Below, in pieces: positions 26,801 through 40,490 of a stretch of 64,000 bases of DNA (its first letter is position 1; every line of letters starts with the position of its first letter). Origin of the DNA: Echinococcus granulosus (Eukaryota; Platyhelminthes; Cestoda; Cyclophyllidea; Taeniidae); NCBI RefSeq assembly GCF_000524195.1, contig NW_020170387.1:1271987-1335986 (forward strand). The letters run 5' to 3'. The notes below the pieces were generated by a model. That model was not told where the DNA came from, made no database searches, and saw nothing but the letters and a program-made list of their open reading frames with translations. The translations under genes and the position numbers were made by a program.

Positions 26801-29345
26801 TGAAAGGATAAAATAAGTCAAGGCATTCCAAGTGTTTTGATGCGCATATATGCATCTCAGAATACAGAATAATGACCAGATTAGAATAGAATTTATTTTA
26901 ATCAGAAAATAAGAGAAGTTTTTGAATTTTTGGTAAAGTCCTCGACCATTCAAAGCAACTGTGTGGGAAATCCAAGCAAAAGTGTCATTAAAAATGCATC
27001 TAGAAGACGGGTTTTTGTGTACATCAAATTTAGATGACATTTTCAAATGCGTACCTGCGAAATCGCATTTTATATTTTAAAAAATTGGGACTTTTTTAGA
27101 CAAACGTTATTTTGGATATATAACTGTATTTCATATACTGTCCTTTTAAATAAACCTATTTTCGGAAGTAATGTTGACCCATATGCTTCGCATGTCTATC
27201 GAGATGACTTCGAATGATCCTTACATTTACATGTACTTGACGTTTGGGCGTAACCTCACAGACTTCAGAAATTGCGTCACTTTTAGTTTTTTCAAAAATG
27301 AAGATATATCAATATTTTAACCAATATTGACTGGCAATTGTTTCCTACTGTTTGCCTGACACAGTTGGTCCATATTTTAGTCAAACTATTTCCCAGTCCT
27401 AACCCACTGCTGTTCTTGGTGGTGTTTTTAAATGTCCCACTCCCTGGATGCTGTCAAAAAGGAGTGTGAAAAAACTTCGACACGGCGTTACTGTTAGTTC
27501 AGTCTTGGGATGCAAACACAGATACAGGGATTCAGAAGTCACCTGCCTCGTCTCAGAGGAGGCAACTTTTTCACACCTTCATCCTCCTCGCCAATTTGCA
27601 CGACTTTTTCTTTATTTGGCACTTGACTCCATGATGAAATGCCTTAATTCAAGTTTAAGTAATTGACATCGAAGAACTTTGTTTTTTTGACGTTTCCCAT
27701 GTATACCCTTGTATGACAATTGCCTTATTTTCAGGACCGTGACAAAGTGTGAGGTTATATGGTAAATTATCCATTAAAATGACTTTATTCGATATTTGGT
27801 AATACCTCTTAAATGTAATGTATATCGTGTTATTTTCGCAGTCTTCATCAATAGCGACTTTGGCTGAACTATTTCCATTTATAGTTAAGCTTTTTCAAGC
27901 CACAGATTTACAGTTTCGGCAACCAAATTTAGATATTTTGAATTCAGACAAAAGTAGTCGTTATTGCTTGGATTTTGCATGGTGTTAAAAAACTCGCACA
28001 GAAACAAATTTTGATATGACCATACATTAGCGAGACAAAGGGCAAAATAGTGGATGCACAAAATGGGATCAGGTTGATTCCACTACCCTAAACGTTCGGT
28101 CAGCCTAAGACCAATGATTTATTTTGAGTAAAATGACTGCAATATTTTTAAGACCCACCATTACCAAAAAAAATTTCACTAGTAAGAAACTTGTTCACTT
28201 TTCTCCTCATTAACGAATCTCTTATTTATTTTCTACTTCAAATGGCTTCTTTCAACATTTCCTGAATTCATTTTATTGCTGACATCTTTTAAGGATTCCC
28301 TATTTCCAAACTATTTATCATTTCACTAACCAGTTTACCTCTCCTAAACCGGGGTGGAACCACGATATTTTACTTGCCATCGCAGTTATATGTAACGGAT
28401 GTAGACGACCACACAAGAGACTATCCCAGGGTTAATCATGGCAGAATTCTGAGAGGAGATTTTGTTACCTGGGTCATTTATGCGCCTCAAACTTCCCACT
28501 CAAAACGTTTTGAATTATGGTTTGTCATTTAGACATGAGATTAAATACAGTCAAGCATGGAGAAATTAATTCTTGCTATGGCAATTAGTATTAAATTGTA
28601 TCTATGTGTTTATTAAAAACCAACTCATTCCTTGTCCAAATTAGTGTCTCTTATTTTCTAGTTCAACTTTCTCGATTTTTAGGTAGTATTTGTCAATTTG
28701 TCAATTCCTAACTACACTGAAACAGGAGAAAACACATACTGGAAAACATAACACTACCATTCGCCGAAAGAAACATGCAAGAACCAATGTGCACTAAGGC
28801 GCCCCCATTTTTTGAGTTTATGTGATTTCCAGTTGTTTTAAGGTTTCAGAGGGGTCCATGGGCAAGAATCTAAAAGTACACATAGTGTGAGGCCCATTAG
28901 TCTCCATTTGTGTGTTCATTGTATCCTCGAAAAAATACGCTTTTGATCTTAGTGAATTTCTGGCAGAAAAATGCATTTTTAGATAAAAGAACCCCTGAAA
29001 TTTACGCATCGTTAAAAATGCCGTTGCAAGGTGTTTCATGATAAGCACACGATTTTGTCACTGCAGTATCTTGCTTGGAGAATGATAGCTTAAGAAACAC
29101 AAGGAGAAGGGACACGCACCAAAGTCCTGTTTGCAATATCTGCTTTGAAGCAGAGGGAGTCCACAGCTGCAATAATGCCTCGTCAATGATGCAGCTCTCT
29201 TCATGAATACTCTAGAGTAATCCCTTGATGAATTTTTCATATCGAAATTCTCGCTGCTTAAAAACCGCGAGGCTGCCGCTACTTCTAGGAGAGGTGCGGC
29301 AAAAATGAGAAGAAGGATAGAGAGGCTGCAATTCCTTATGCACAT
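23804..29345 (-). CDS. TIMP: TIMP-like metalloproteinase inhibitor (N-TIMP/NTR domain)
   Basis: Three exons join in phase 1: 29,345-29,120 (donor GTGCGT), 24,508-24,275 (acceptor ATTCCAG, donor GTAAGC) and one from 24,003. The ATG at 29,343-29,345 opens a signal peptide (hydrophobic ILLLIFAAPLLEVAAA). CSCGLPLLQSRYC at residues 59-71 reproduces the TIMP Cys1-Cys3-Cys13 spacing exactly. Exon 2 gives VILAEV, a VKGSL strand, DIYFIQGTSCGIT (the Cys70 position) and HKGKYLLSG. Exon 3 gives VTRCGW and LTVTQIAGLFLKMYSC, paralleling Cys99 and Cys124. TIMPs inhibit secreted matrix metalloproteinases by inserting the N-terminal Cys and its neighbours at the catalytic zinc. Exon 3 either reads to TAA at 23,804 (about 219 residues, one domain) or splices at a GTAAGT after 23,831. 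No C-terminal TIMP domain was found. A pro-segment and an extra Cys pair are unusual. Confidence 0.85.
24600..29100. other. First TIMP intron
   Basis: About 4.6 kb of AT-rich sequence between the signal-peptide/CxC exon and the NTR core exon. No convincing nested gene, RNA gene or repeat copy was seen. Confidence 0.7.
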
Positions 29346-29349
29346 GCTA

Positions 29350-32300
29350 GTCAATTGACATGGAAAAGTGATAAGTCCGTAATGGAACCATCAGTTGGAA
29401 GTCTGCGGCTTGGAGCAGGATGAAGGTCTTGTCAGCGAGGAAAGTTATCTGCTTGGGGAAATCAGAACTTGATAATTTTATGTATGCGCCGGTTTTGGAC
29501 AGTGTAAAATTGTCTTCCATGATCCGTGTGCTTGCTTGTGCACGTGTTGACGAGCGGGTACCTTCCATTGGCTACTTGACTGAGAGCTCCTTGATTGGCT
29601 CCAGGTTAATGAACGCATGCACAGCACTATTCCCAACAATTGTCCCATGAATGGATTCCATGTGTTTCGGACAAGAAATTTGCACTTTATCATGAGTAAA
29701 TATGCACATTACGACAGCGCCTAGTCTACTGTTCGAGCTCTTCATAGAACTAATTAGCTAACTGGGGCAACTATTTTTTTAATCCACTTGTAATATTTCT
29801 TCCAATTTATCTGGTTTTATTACAAATTTTTTAACATGATGCATAAACATATATTTGTAATATTTTTTTGATACCTTGTACTTGCAGATCAAATTTAAAA
29901 AGAAGATAATAGGCATGCTCTACTTTTTTTAAAGTTTAATGCAGTTGGTGATAGTCGGTAAAATTTGCACCAACAATAGTTTTGTTGCCTTCAACACTGA
30001 CAGGTGAGTGTTATTTTTCTAAGTCACTGCTTACAGATGGGAAAGACAAGGAAATTTTGCCAGTGTTGAAAATAGGGTGACACAACCTTTGTATGTTAGA
30101 AAAATTTCATTTGTCTGCGGTTATTTAGTCACCATGCCAGAACATGGTTGTGCTTATAAAAATGGTTTTAGAAGCACCAAATTTAGGAATAATTTTGCTG
30201 TAAAATCTGAATAACAAATTTGAAATCTATAAAGTCTTAGAATTAACATGCAATGTTTAAGTGAAGAACGCAAAGACCGAATCCCTTTTAATTTTTAATA
30301 GCGAGCAAAGACGCCACTTTGTAAGGCTTGTAGCAATAGAATCAGCAGTTAACGATTAAAAATTCCAGCCATTAAAGCAAAGCAGGCTTTTGTAGACTAC
30401 AAAAATAACAGATAAAATGTCTTAGCTACTCTCGGCCAAATAATGTGGTACACAGAACGAAACCTAACTTTTGGTAATGAATGTCAAGTTCGGAAGATGA
30501 GAGTAGTCTTTCAGACAAATATTCACCAGTCTCAATCACGTTTTTCTGAAAATAATCTAATGCTGCAATTTTTTTAAAAGAACAAAATTTTTGTAAAGAG
30601 GCTTGTGAGTTAATTTTTTAGAGATTTCTGTCCGTTCTGGGTCAGCAAAATGACAAAACAATTCCTACTAGGAATTGGACATTGCTAAACGTTTTATGAG
30701 ATGAGTCGAAGGCAGAACATTGTTTGCTCTAAGCTTCTTTAATAGAATCCTGTGGAACTATTGTTCCCTAGCGTTGCTCAAAACAAATTGCCTTTTTAAA
30801 AACAAAGATCCTTTCCCTCTGTGAGCGGTGAGAAGGTGAAGTGGCAAATAAGAATACTACCATACACACATCGAAGAAATCACAGAACCCATTTCTAACT
30901 TAGACTGTCTGGGAATCCTAAGCTTCTCCTTTAGCAAAGCAAATCATTGCCCTGTCTTATTATTATTCGGGGTGGCTGAAATCTCTAAAATGAGAAATAA
31001 ATGTGCAAAGGTTTCTAATCACAAATTCTTTCATATTTAAGCAAAATTGAATAGGATTTACTAATTTTTAACAATCACATATATAAGGGTTTTTAATTAA
31101 CTTTATTTAAAATAATTTCTGGACCACACGATCTGCTATTCGATACTTACCAGCTACTGTTATTTTAAACCTACCCAAGCAATTGCCAAGTTTGTACTAA
31201 AAAATAATTTTGAGTTTCACACCTTCCTTTGTTCTAATATGTTTATCGTCAAGATGTCAGCGAGGTTTCGGATTTACAAAACAGCTTTCAAACCAATGCC
31301 GCCATAAAGTTAAGCTTTACCAATTGTTTTTTAGTGTCAAATCCAAATTTAGTGCCATCAGAAACATTTCATCATCTCCACCAAAACTAGTGAAACTTTA
31401 TATTCCTTTCGACCGAAAGTGGCTTTCATTTGTGCAATGCACCAATTGTGTAAGATTTGGTTTGCGTTTTTTACAAGTTCAAAACACAGGTAATGCCACA
31501 GATTGTCCTCGTTCGCTAGGAACTATGTTAAATTCCACAGTCTTGATTTCAATGACTCTGCACAAATACCTTAAAATCGAAAAAATCAAAAGTTCTCAAA
31601 CAGCCAAGGCTCTGCCTCCCTTTTGTCTTCTTACACATATTTTTCAAACTATTTATAAAATTGGGATTAAGGGAGTAATTTTTACGCCAACATAAGTAGC
31701 CCTCATTGTGATGTGAGTGTTCATAGCCGAGAAACTGGCATAATGTGATTCTCAGATGAGAGGCCGCTATCTTGCATTTCTTTCCCTATGCAATAATTTT
31801 TCTTTTAATTTCAAAAAAACTATTTTACTTATCTTTATATCAAAATGTGCAATAAAACAGGCTGGTTTTTGCCTCTGGTAAACTAATTTGTGATTGCTGA
31901 TAGTAACAGTATGTTTGTTTGGGTCCACTCCTCCGTATCGAGAGATCACGCCAGAAATTTAGCTCTGAGGTGTTCACGTACCTAAGCCCAAATGCGGCAT
32001 CAGGCAAACATCAAACATTTCACCGACTGTTTATATTTCCCATAGCGCTGCTGTGACCGAAGCCAGCCTCCTACGAGAGTACCATATCTTCACAAAAATT
32101 TTGCGAATACTAGCAAACACGCACACGCTCACGCATAGAGATTGCCTGATTTCTTTATTTTTTGCAATTCCGTCTGTAAAAAGGGATTAAATCAAGGCCT
32201 GAAAAAATTGGTAGTTGTGTATACCACTTTAAAAATATATTTGGCCGTGTTTGAGCTCTGCTCCAAAGTTTCCCTTATTTCGCAAGTCAGTACCTGGACG

Positions 32301-35300
32301 GCATTCCACATTATCACTGGTCTTTCCTTCGCATACACAATTTAAGCTTTTCAGGTTACCTAATTTCTTCGTGTTCTTTTCTTTCTTGACTCAGCTAAAA
32401 ATAATTAGCAAAATTTTAAATGGGCACTACGGGAAAATCAGCTCTACATGCTAAATTCATTTAACCATAATCCATAGATTGAGCCTGTTGTCCAGAGAAT
32501 TAATTGTTGCAAAAGTTGTGGTGCGCTTACTTTAATTTAAATAGAGTCTCTTTAAGCTGGAGATTTCGATTTTAAACCGAACTTGGTAATGGTGATCTTT
32601 CAAACGCTAATATTATTCACACTTTACTGATATAATAAAGTAGCAATTCTGTTACACAGCATTTCCACTTGATTTAATGTGAAAAGATTTTTGGCGATTC
32701 TTTTTTGATTTGTCATGCATTTATAAGGGATCGAAAATGCGCCGAAAGTATTAGGTTGTTTGCCTTTAGTTCTATATATGTATGTGTAATGTTCCTAGCT
32801 ATTTAATTTATGCAGATGTGCAGGGTGTGCATCAAAGATCTGAACATTTCAAAGAAATTAAGTAGAAAGAAATCCAACTGCGTGAGCAACATGTGGTATA
32901 TGTTTATTTGCTAAGCAATGTGTAGAAGATTGTGGTAAAAGATAAGCACCGCTGTCTCCTTGAGGTAAGGGTTAGTATTTGACTAACCGCTAACCTGTAG
33001 GCTAGTATGTATGTATGCACGCATGCATGTATGGAGGTGTGTTATTACACGTGTAAGTAGACCAAGTTTGACCGTGTGTACATGCACACGAATGTAGTCA
33101 TTATTGCACAGTCTCCTTCCTTAGCATGGAGACGGGAGGCAACTGTGCGCAGAGATTCGTTCGCAGAATTCGTACAGACCAAAACTTTTAGTGTGACCAA
33201 AGCGGAATGTAGGTGTGATGAGCTGCTGGATTATTTTCTGTGAAAGTGATTTTTGAGTCACAATACCTTAAATTTTATTTGTTGGCATAGCGTAAAAGGT
33301 ACTTTCAAACCAATCAAGTATTTACAATGGCCAACTAGAAGTACAAAAAATTTGTTTATCCTTATTTGACGTGTCCATTTCTACGGATATTTTCAAGTAA
33401 ATATAGACTTTTCAGGAAATTAACTTTGGAAATTGGCAATGCTTCAACGAGGAATTCAAATGCGAAATTGATTTTTTGTGCGTTATGAGAACTCACTTTT
33501 CAGGTAAATTTCCATTAGTGACAAGAGCAGGTTGGCTAAAATTTTGTCCTAAATTGCATTTTGCAGGGATTTCTGTAATTGCACTTTTTGTATTATAGGG
33601 TAGAGTGATGGCTGCATTCTCTTAGATTCTGGGTGTCAAAGTGGTAGTTAATTCTTCTAAGTAATTGCTTGAACAGTAAATCTCATGGAAATCATCTAGC
33701 TTTCAAAAGAAAATTGTTGTTAGGTATTATTTCTGTTTGACTTGTTTAAAGATGAGGAAACCCAAAATTCGCCTTTAGAAATCAACCATCATATACTTTA
33801 TTAACTTAAACTAGTTCATTTAATATTAAACCTTACAGTGCTGATTCTGGTCTTAAATTTTAACACTATCCGAATTTAAGCCTCGTTGTCGGTCCCCTCA
33901 AACCCTCTTTAACTCTACATAACTGAATAGGCAAAATTCATCCTGATTTAACAATACATATGATTTATATGAATAGGAGTTCGCAATGCCTCACGCAATT
34001 CCGTTCTACCATGGAGTTGTCACAATGTGACTTAATACAGATAAATGGGTTGAAGCATGTGAGACGTGATTTGAAAGTGTGTGCAAATATGTGTGTGCTA
34101 AGAACACTAGAAATGGACTTAATTAAAAAGAATTCGGCTGTGATAAAGCATCTAATACGAGTATAACTATACAACCCATGCTAAAATTGGGTAATTTAGA
34201 GCTGCTCAGGTCCTCCGCATCCAATTGTCTTCATCTTAGCCACTGTTGTCATGATTCACACTCTTCGACATTTACTGAGACTCATATTCCTTGTTAACTA
34301 CTTAATAACAATTTTCTAAAAACTTAATGCAAACATTTGCAAATTTAGGAGTGGTTTTTATTTTTTTAAAGTGCGCTAAAATTGTGAGTCGTAAAAAGCA
34401 TACTTTGAGAAGGTAAAGCTTGACACAGAAATAATTACAAAATGCTTGACAATTCCGATTAATGCTATTATTATCTATGCAATTTCTCCTTATATATAGT
34501 CGCCTTTTTATTCTCGAACCACTGAAGTAATGCTAACACATCAAATGGTTACTACTTCCATGAAATTTTCTAGTCTATTTCTGCGCATAACTACGACCAT
34601 GAAAACTTCATGGATTTATTCCAAGCCCTGGCCTTTTTAGAGAATCACTTTGTAGGCTATTGCACGCTTCATATGGCAAAATTGAATTATTATGGTGCAC
34701 AAGGCCTAAGATAAGGTGTGCCATTAGTTAAATTGCAACAAACTGACTCAGAGCTACCATAAGAAATCGTTTGTGTGTTCCGTGGATGCTTAATAGTTTA
34801 AATTAAAGTGCAGTGAATTGATTTGAACATGTCAGAAGCACCATTTTTGCATTGTTGTTAAAATTCGAGATCGAGGTGCCTGTATTTGAGGCTTCATTTT
34901 TCAAAAGAATAGAAGAGAAGAGGATTAGATACGATACAACTGGTGATGGCCAAGGTATCGCGCTTTAAACCATGCAAAGCAGTATGAAACACTTCTCGTT
35001 CCATCATGACTGTCATTCGTAGTTTGGAGAATCTGAATTTTAATAAAAAACGAGGACCGCGCATAGTAGCGTGAGTATTTGGGGCCTAGAATTTGGATTT
35101 ACTTTAAACATTTTCTGAGTTTCTTCTCAATATTTTACAGAAAACTTGCTTTTAAAATGCGTTGAGAGCGATGATTCCCTTATGATCCATTCCTTTTGAA
35201 TGTCTATTAAATTGAGATCTGTTGAGTTTTGTAGGCACAATTGTACTTAGATTACATTAATCTCACCCGGTTGTAATAATAAACAGTAGGATGAGTAAAC

Positions 35301-37540
35301 AGCAGCCTCATTGTTTCTAAAGTGCTTGCGAAGATTTTAAGGTAACCTTTACAACCTTGTCGAATTTTACTGAACCAAGAAAAACACGCTAGGCAAACAT
35401 AGATGAATGAGGGATAAAAATTTATTCAATATATACCGAGGATTTTTGCAGTTCAGCCTTGTAAAATTGCTGATCATTAGATGATGAGCTTGGACATCCT
35501 AAGAGAAGAAGGTTTTGTCCTTAATTAGAATCATTTCAGGAACCATCCACGTTAAAGTTCCTGGTAAATCAAAATCTACAAGCTGTTCCACTCTTCCTTG
35601 AATAACTTCAAGAATTCGGAAAGGGTACTTAAAGGGCGATGTATTTAGCAACAGTGTTGCATTGTAGAGGAATTGTTACATTCGTTACTTTAATGGAACA
35701 GTTTTAATTTTATGGTAGCAACACATACCTAAAAACTAAAACAAGTGTTTAAAGTAGAACCTTGGCATTTCCAATTTATTCATTCATTTATTTTATGTAG
35801 AACTATTCACGCCTAATTATTTTCAAAATTGAAAGTGTTCCTTGGTTGTCATTGTGGTTTCCCACATAAATTGCATATAGCAGTCAAACTGGGTTGCGCG
35901 ATTCCTTTCACTAGAATTCAGAATTTCAGGAACCCTATTTTTAAAAGACTCTAAAATATGTCAGCCGAAATTGACTTTATCATCAAGCACCAATCTCCAT
36001 TTCACTGATGGTTTCTCGTATACCAGCGTGTATACAAACTGAATTTCTTGCTAACGCCTATTTATATCATGATCCTAGAGGTATGGAGTTATTATGATTC
36101 ACTTCATCGACATGGCTATTTACAATAGGCTCATCAGGAGCTTCTAGAGCCATCAAATGAAAGTGAAAGTGACTCGTATTTCTCTCCCTCGCATTACCCG
36201 GATTACTCCAAATAGAATGCATTTATTTTAACCTCAATACGGGTCTAAAATTAGCCTTTTCTTGTTGCTTCACATCTCTATCTAGCACTAAAGCTTTAGT
36301 AAAATTGTATCCGGCTGTTTGAATTGATTCACTTTTTTTACAACATTTGCCTGTATGTATGCATGTACTCACGCATCCGGAGTGTGTGGCCCGACTTTCT
36401 ATTTCGGAAGTTAAAGCAGAACACTGATGTCCTCATTCTCAAACATTTAGACGTGTCACGTTCAAACATGACCTTTACACTGGGCTACGTACATTATTGT
36501 ACCTCACTCTGAAACACCATAACTCATGGTGCATGGACTCACCATTACTGCCTTCACACCAAAGTACTACTTATCGCTATGTGACTCTAGGTAGCGGTTA
36601 CTCAAAGCAAATTTTCTATATACTGTACGTAAACTATTTGATGGGTCCAAATAAACTTAGACTCTTCGTTTTCTTTGCTCAACTAAAAGTCGTTGCTTCT
36701 CATTACGCGAGGCCTTTTTTAGGGGAGAAGTGAAATCTGGCCGAACGGAGAAAACTTGTTAAAATTTTTTTGTTAGACATCCATTCGTGGAACATCAGCT
36801 GACTTTTACATGCACAGGGCTTATAGGAAACTGAAGTTTTACCGTTTTATTTATAAAGTTCATAAATTGCATTAACAATAAAACTCTAAGCTGATATTCT
36901 TACCATCATAATGGATCTTTAAATTTTAAATGAAAATATGGAAACCATGATGACTTCTATTTTTACAACCTGACTACTTTGGGTGATTGGAAATCGACTG
37001 CTTGAACCGGCTGGGGACCATCCATAAAGATGTTCTCTTCCCATGGGGAGGCAACTCTATGAGTTATTTTCAACACTGGATCCTTATCCATGGAGTGGCA
37101 CACGATATCGCTGTGGGCCTATTGAAGCTATCTCGATTAGCCCTTTTGCAGACCTTGATTAGAATTTCGTTTTAGTCATAGTCCCAAACCTAGCGGACAT
37201 TATATTAAAGCGAGTGTAGAAAGAAAAAGTAAAAAAATTAAACGGCTCATAGGCTTATTTTGTTTATTGCTTTGTTTAAAGATGGGTTTTACAAAAAAGT
37301 GTTGCGTTCTCACTCACTAATGCGTTTTCCCTATTCATACCTGTGGCATTCCAATAATGCTGCATCAGCCGTACCTGCACTGAGCGACGTTTTCTAAGCA
37401 GTATACAAATCTCGATATCGAAAATAGTCAATCGGAGTTTGTCGGGCTAGTTAAGGGTTGGAATTGCTTCACCCGTTTTGAACATTTGAGGGAAAATCGT
37501 GGATAGGGAGAATATTCGAATGAATTTTTCTACACTTTCA
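29350..37540. other. Intergenic; TIMP 5' flank then AT-rich DNA
   Basis: The first 350 bases are somewhat GC-richer and open on both strands, as expected for the 5' UTR and promoter of the minus-strand TIMP gene. Farther on, a 161-codon frame without an ATG at its 5' end (31,210-31,695, +) has no recognisable motif. A GTAT/GCATGC microsatellite lies at about 33,003-33,034. Nothing else is supportable. Confidence 0.5.
33003..33034. repeat. Simple repeat, GTAT/GCATGC type
   Basis: A degenerate tetranucleotide tract (AGTATGTATGTATGCACGCA and onward) that alternates purine and pyrimidine. Confidence 0.7.
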
Positions 37541-37547
37541 AGGAATA

Positions 37548-37553
37548 TTTATT
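37548..37553 (-). terminator. Poly(A) signal of the NK2-type homeobox gene
   Basis: AATAAA on the minus strand, 41 bases after the stop codon at 37,594. Confidence 0.6.
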
Positions 37554-37593
37554 CCATCCAGATGCCTTTCGAATTAATCATTGATTGTGTCAT

Positions 37594-39486
37594 TTAGTAG
37601 AAATCCATGTTTCGCATTGCATACTCGTTGTCTCTCATCTCCACCCCAAAGGCGTGCTTTGATGGGACTGCGGTCTCCTCAGCAGATGTACGCTGGTACC
37701 CCTCGAAGGTGGGTTTCGAATTAGTAGAGTTCGGAGGATAGTCGGTGGTGGAGGAGAGGGCCTCAGGGTTCATATTGCTACTGAAAATGCTCGCTGTGAG
37801 CCGCTTTGAAGAATCGCAGTCCGAGATGCAGTGATTAAAATAGGATCGACAGATATCTGAGCATCCATTCTCACACTCCCGCCGAGGCTCTCTTGGACCA
37901 AAGAGGAACATCGTCTGCCCACTGTAACCCGAATAAGGCGGAGCAGAACCCGGAAAAAACTTGGTGTCGGGTGGTGGGATTGTGGACTCGAAGGCGCTGA
38001 AGAGCTCCTTTGGTTCTGACGTCAGCGAGAAACGACCCTCGTTAGAGAGCGGTTGCAGCATCTCAGACGTCGTCTGCATATCGCTTTTTGTGCTGTTCAT
38101 ATCGTTTGGTGAACTTCGACCGCTCGGAACGTCATCATCTTTGTTCTCGTGTAAGATGCCATTGTTAGATGACTGTGACATGGTCACCAATTGATCCTCT
38201 TTTTCTTTGAATGCTCTTTTGCATTTGTAGCGATGGTTTTGGAACCATATTTTCACCTAAATTGGTGTTCACGGATCTCTTTAGCTTTATTCCACACGAT
38301 GTGCTTTCTCCAATGTTCCAAATTTAAAGTAGGAAGTTAACTTCTTGCTCTGTGGAAACAAGCTTACTATCTTTATGATCAAAATCCTTTACAAACAATT
38401 CTAAACATTTAAACCGTAGAATTTTACCATCACACAAAATAAACAATTTGTTCCAATTATTTACTAGTTAGGTAACCAATAACTAATTGATGATACAAAT
38501 TGCTTTGTGAGTCTCAAGTCAAAGTCTGACGTTGTTGTCACCATCCTCTAGAGTTTCGCCTGGCAGAATATTCATAAGCTGGCTTTTATTTTTCTTAAAT
38601 AATATTTGTGAAGGACTATATCTACCCCTTGTTCTCTATTAATATGCTTATTCTCTTCCATGAAAAACCAATTCCTCGTAAAATTGTTGGATTAAATACG
38701 TATTTATCCACAGGGGATGGTTAGCTGTTTATGCAATCATTGACTGTTCAATAGGTGAAATTTCCCGCTTAAATAAGATTTGACGTCAGTTGTTTGACTT
38801 GCAACAATCTGATTTTCAAATAATGTAATTGTTTCTACCATTTCTGCTTCACTTTTTAAGCATTTAGGCATGATATAAAATAAGTTAGTTAATTTTATCC
38901 AAAAAAAAATATTCCTATCGCTTTTACTTGCGTCGGCGTTAGATTGATCAGCTGGGCCAGGTGTTCTCTCTCGGGTGCGTTGAGGTACTTCTGCTGTTTG
39001 AACCGCTTTTCCAGTTCCAGCACCTGCACCTGACTGAAGAGTACTCTCCTCTTCCTTCGTTGGCTGAATTGTTGCGGATGGTGTCCAGTGCCAACTTGTG
39101 TCTTTTGCTGCGACTGCGGTGTTTGTCGATGTGCTGCCAAGGCCACAGCCATCGCAGCAGCCGTTCGCTGCGTTTCGTAGTCCCTGTTGGCCGACTGACA
39201 GGCACCTGGCGTGAGGCCCGGTGGTGGTATCATCGGCGATGTCTGCGATGGCGGTTGTTGTATCGAAGGTGAGGTGTAAGCTGGAGTGTAGGGAGTGTAG
39301 GAAGATAGAGCAGAGACGCTAGAGGGCTGTGAATAGAGGAAGGGTGCCGAGGAAGGAAAGGAAGAGGGCATGGAAAGACCAATTTTCTGCTGCAGATTTG
39401 TCTCCTCCAGTGGTGTGTTGCGAGACTGCAACGCCATTGGGCAGGGATTGGCGGCACTGACCGCATTCGTCGCACCCATGAAACAA
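37594..39486 (-). CDS. NK2.1: NK2.1/scarecrow-type homeodomain transcription factor
   Basis: Exon 39,486 (ATG at 39,479) to 38,928 and exon 38,256-37,594 are joined across a 671-base intron (donor GTAAAA, acceptor ATTTAG). From the ATG the product is 404 residues. The homeodomain occupies residues 141-200, starting [10 protein letters not shown]. It has the NK2-class Tyr54 in [12 protein letters not shown] and [18 protein letters not shown] before it. The intron falls between homeodomain positions 44 and 45. Cys after YK is as in the Drosophila scarecrow homeodomain as I recall it, and favours NK2.1 over NK2.2. The N-terminal part is Ser/Pro/Thr/Gln-rich with short Ala tracts; the C-terminal 200 residues are Ser-rich with a Cys cluster ([14 protein letters not shown]). 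I see no TN or NK2-specific domain. It should bind CAAG-type sites in the nucleus and pattern neural or pharyngeal tissue by analogy. A splice acceptor just before the ATG implies an upstream exon. Confidence 0.93.
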
Positions 39487-40244
39487 CTGACTAGATGAAT
39501 AAAAATGATGTATTCTATAAGGTCCTATGCTTTAATTTAATTTGCTTTCAATAAAACATTAACATATCTTCATTCTAAAATGCCTGGGATCTAGTCAATC
39601 AAAATAACCTCGGGTGAATTACCCAATTTCTAGTTGATACGGCGAATTTAAAAGTACATTCCCGCCTTATTTTGCAACGAGAGCGCAAAATTGGCATTGG
39701 AATTAAATATTTTTCTCTACGTAAGCAAGTTGTGGCTTTGGGTCGAATGTGTATCAGCCACTTTCATACAGCTCTGCTCAGAATAAAACAGCATGGACTT
39801 TTGCTAGAAGAAACATTTATGTTATTCCTTTTTGTTTTCAGTTTTATTTTATACATTCCAAGTTGTTACATTAGATTCTATTCTACTCTGTAAAATTTGA
39901 GCTCCTTTCGGCTAGATTCGTGTAATGGCCTATGTAGTGGTTTGGAAAATTGTAACCTGACTGACCACAACCCCAAAAAAACGTGGCAAAGCTCGGAAAA
40001 TGGCTTAGTAACACTACAACCATCACTAACTACACAGTTCCAACTTGGATGTTAGAGTTTCTAGGTGGCACTATTCTTAGACGCATGTGATCTTGATGGC
40101 CAATATGCATTTTCCCCTTATTCCATCTCTCTTGAATACCGAAAAAGCCGCATTTATGTTTAGACTTCGAAAATTTGAGAACGAATTGAAGGACCACGTG
40201 TTGTACACTATTTTTAAATCCTTCAGATGATTGCTTTCAGGTCA

Positions 40245-40490
40245 TGGCGTGGCTAAACCTGTAAGGGTATAGCAACAGGGATTAAATTCGGTTTGAATCC
40301 CAACCATCCCTGAGAGTGACTGTGATGATGAAGCCTTAAGCCCGAAGGGGTCTATCTTCGTTAGCTTAAGTGGCAATTTTAGGTGAGTTAATAAAACCCA
40401 CTTCGAGGGAATATGGGGTGTTGAAGGTCGGGATTAAGTAGGGTTTGAACTGCTCTTTGGACTAGGGCAAGCAAAAGAGTCCCTTTTTTC
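40245..40490 (+). repeat. Possible tRNA-derived retroposon (SINE-like)
   Basis: GGTTTGAATCC at 40,290-40,300 differs by one base from the RNA polymerase III B box (GGTTCGAATCC). A loose A-box-like TGGCTAAACCT lies about 40 bases upstream, which is tRNA-like spacing. A diverged second copy of GGGATTAA-GGTTTGAA occurs at about 40,430-40,450. The segment ends in a T run then an A run near 40,483-40,499. There is no cloverleaf, so it is not an intact tRNA. Confidence 0.3.

Noticed and set aside
31210..31695. A 161-codon plus-strand frame
   Set aside because: It has no ATG at the start, no recognisable motif and AT-rich composition; a frame of this length is not very surprising in 64 kb over six frames.
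38948..39475. Alternative frames opposite and within the homeobox exon
   Set aside because: Shadows of the NK2 coding frame; the homeodomain fixes the true frame.
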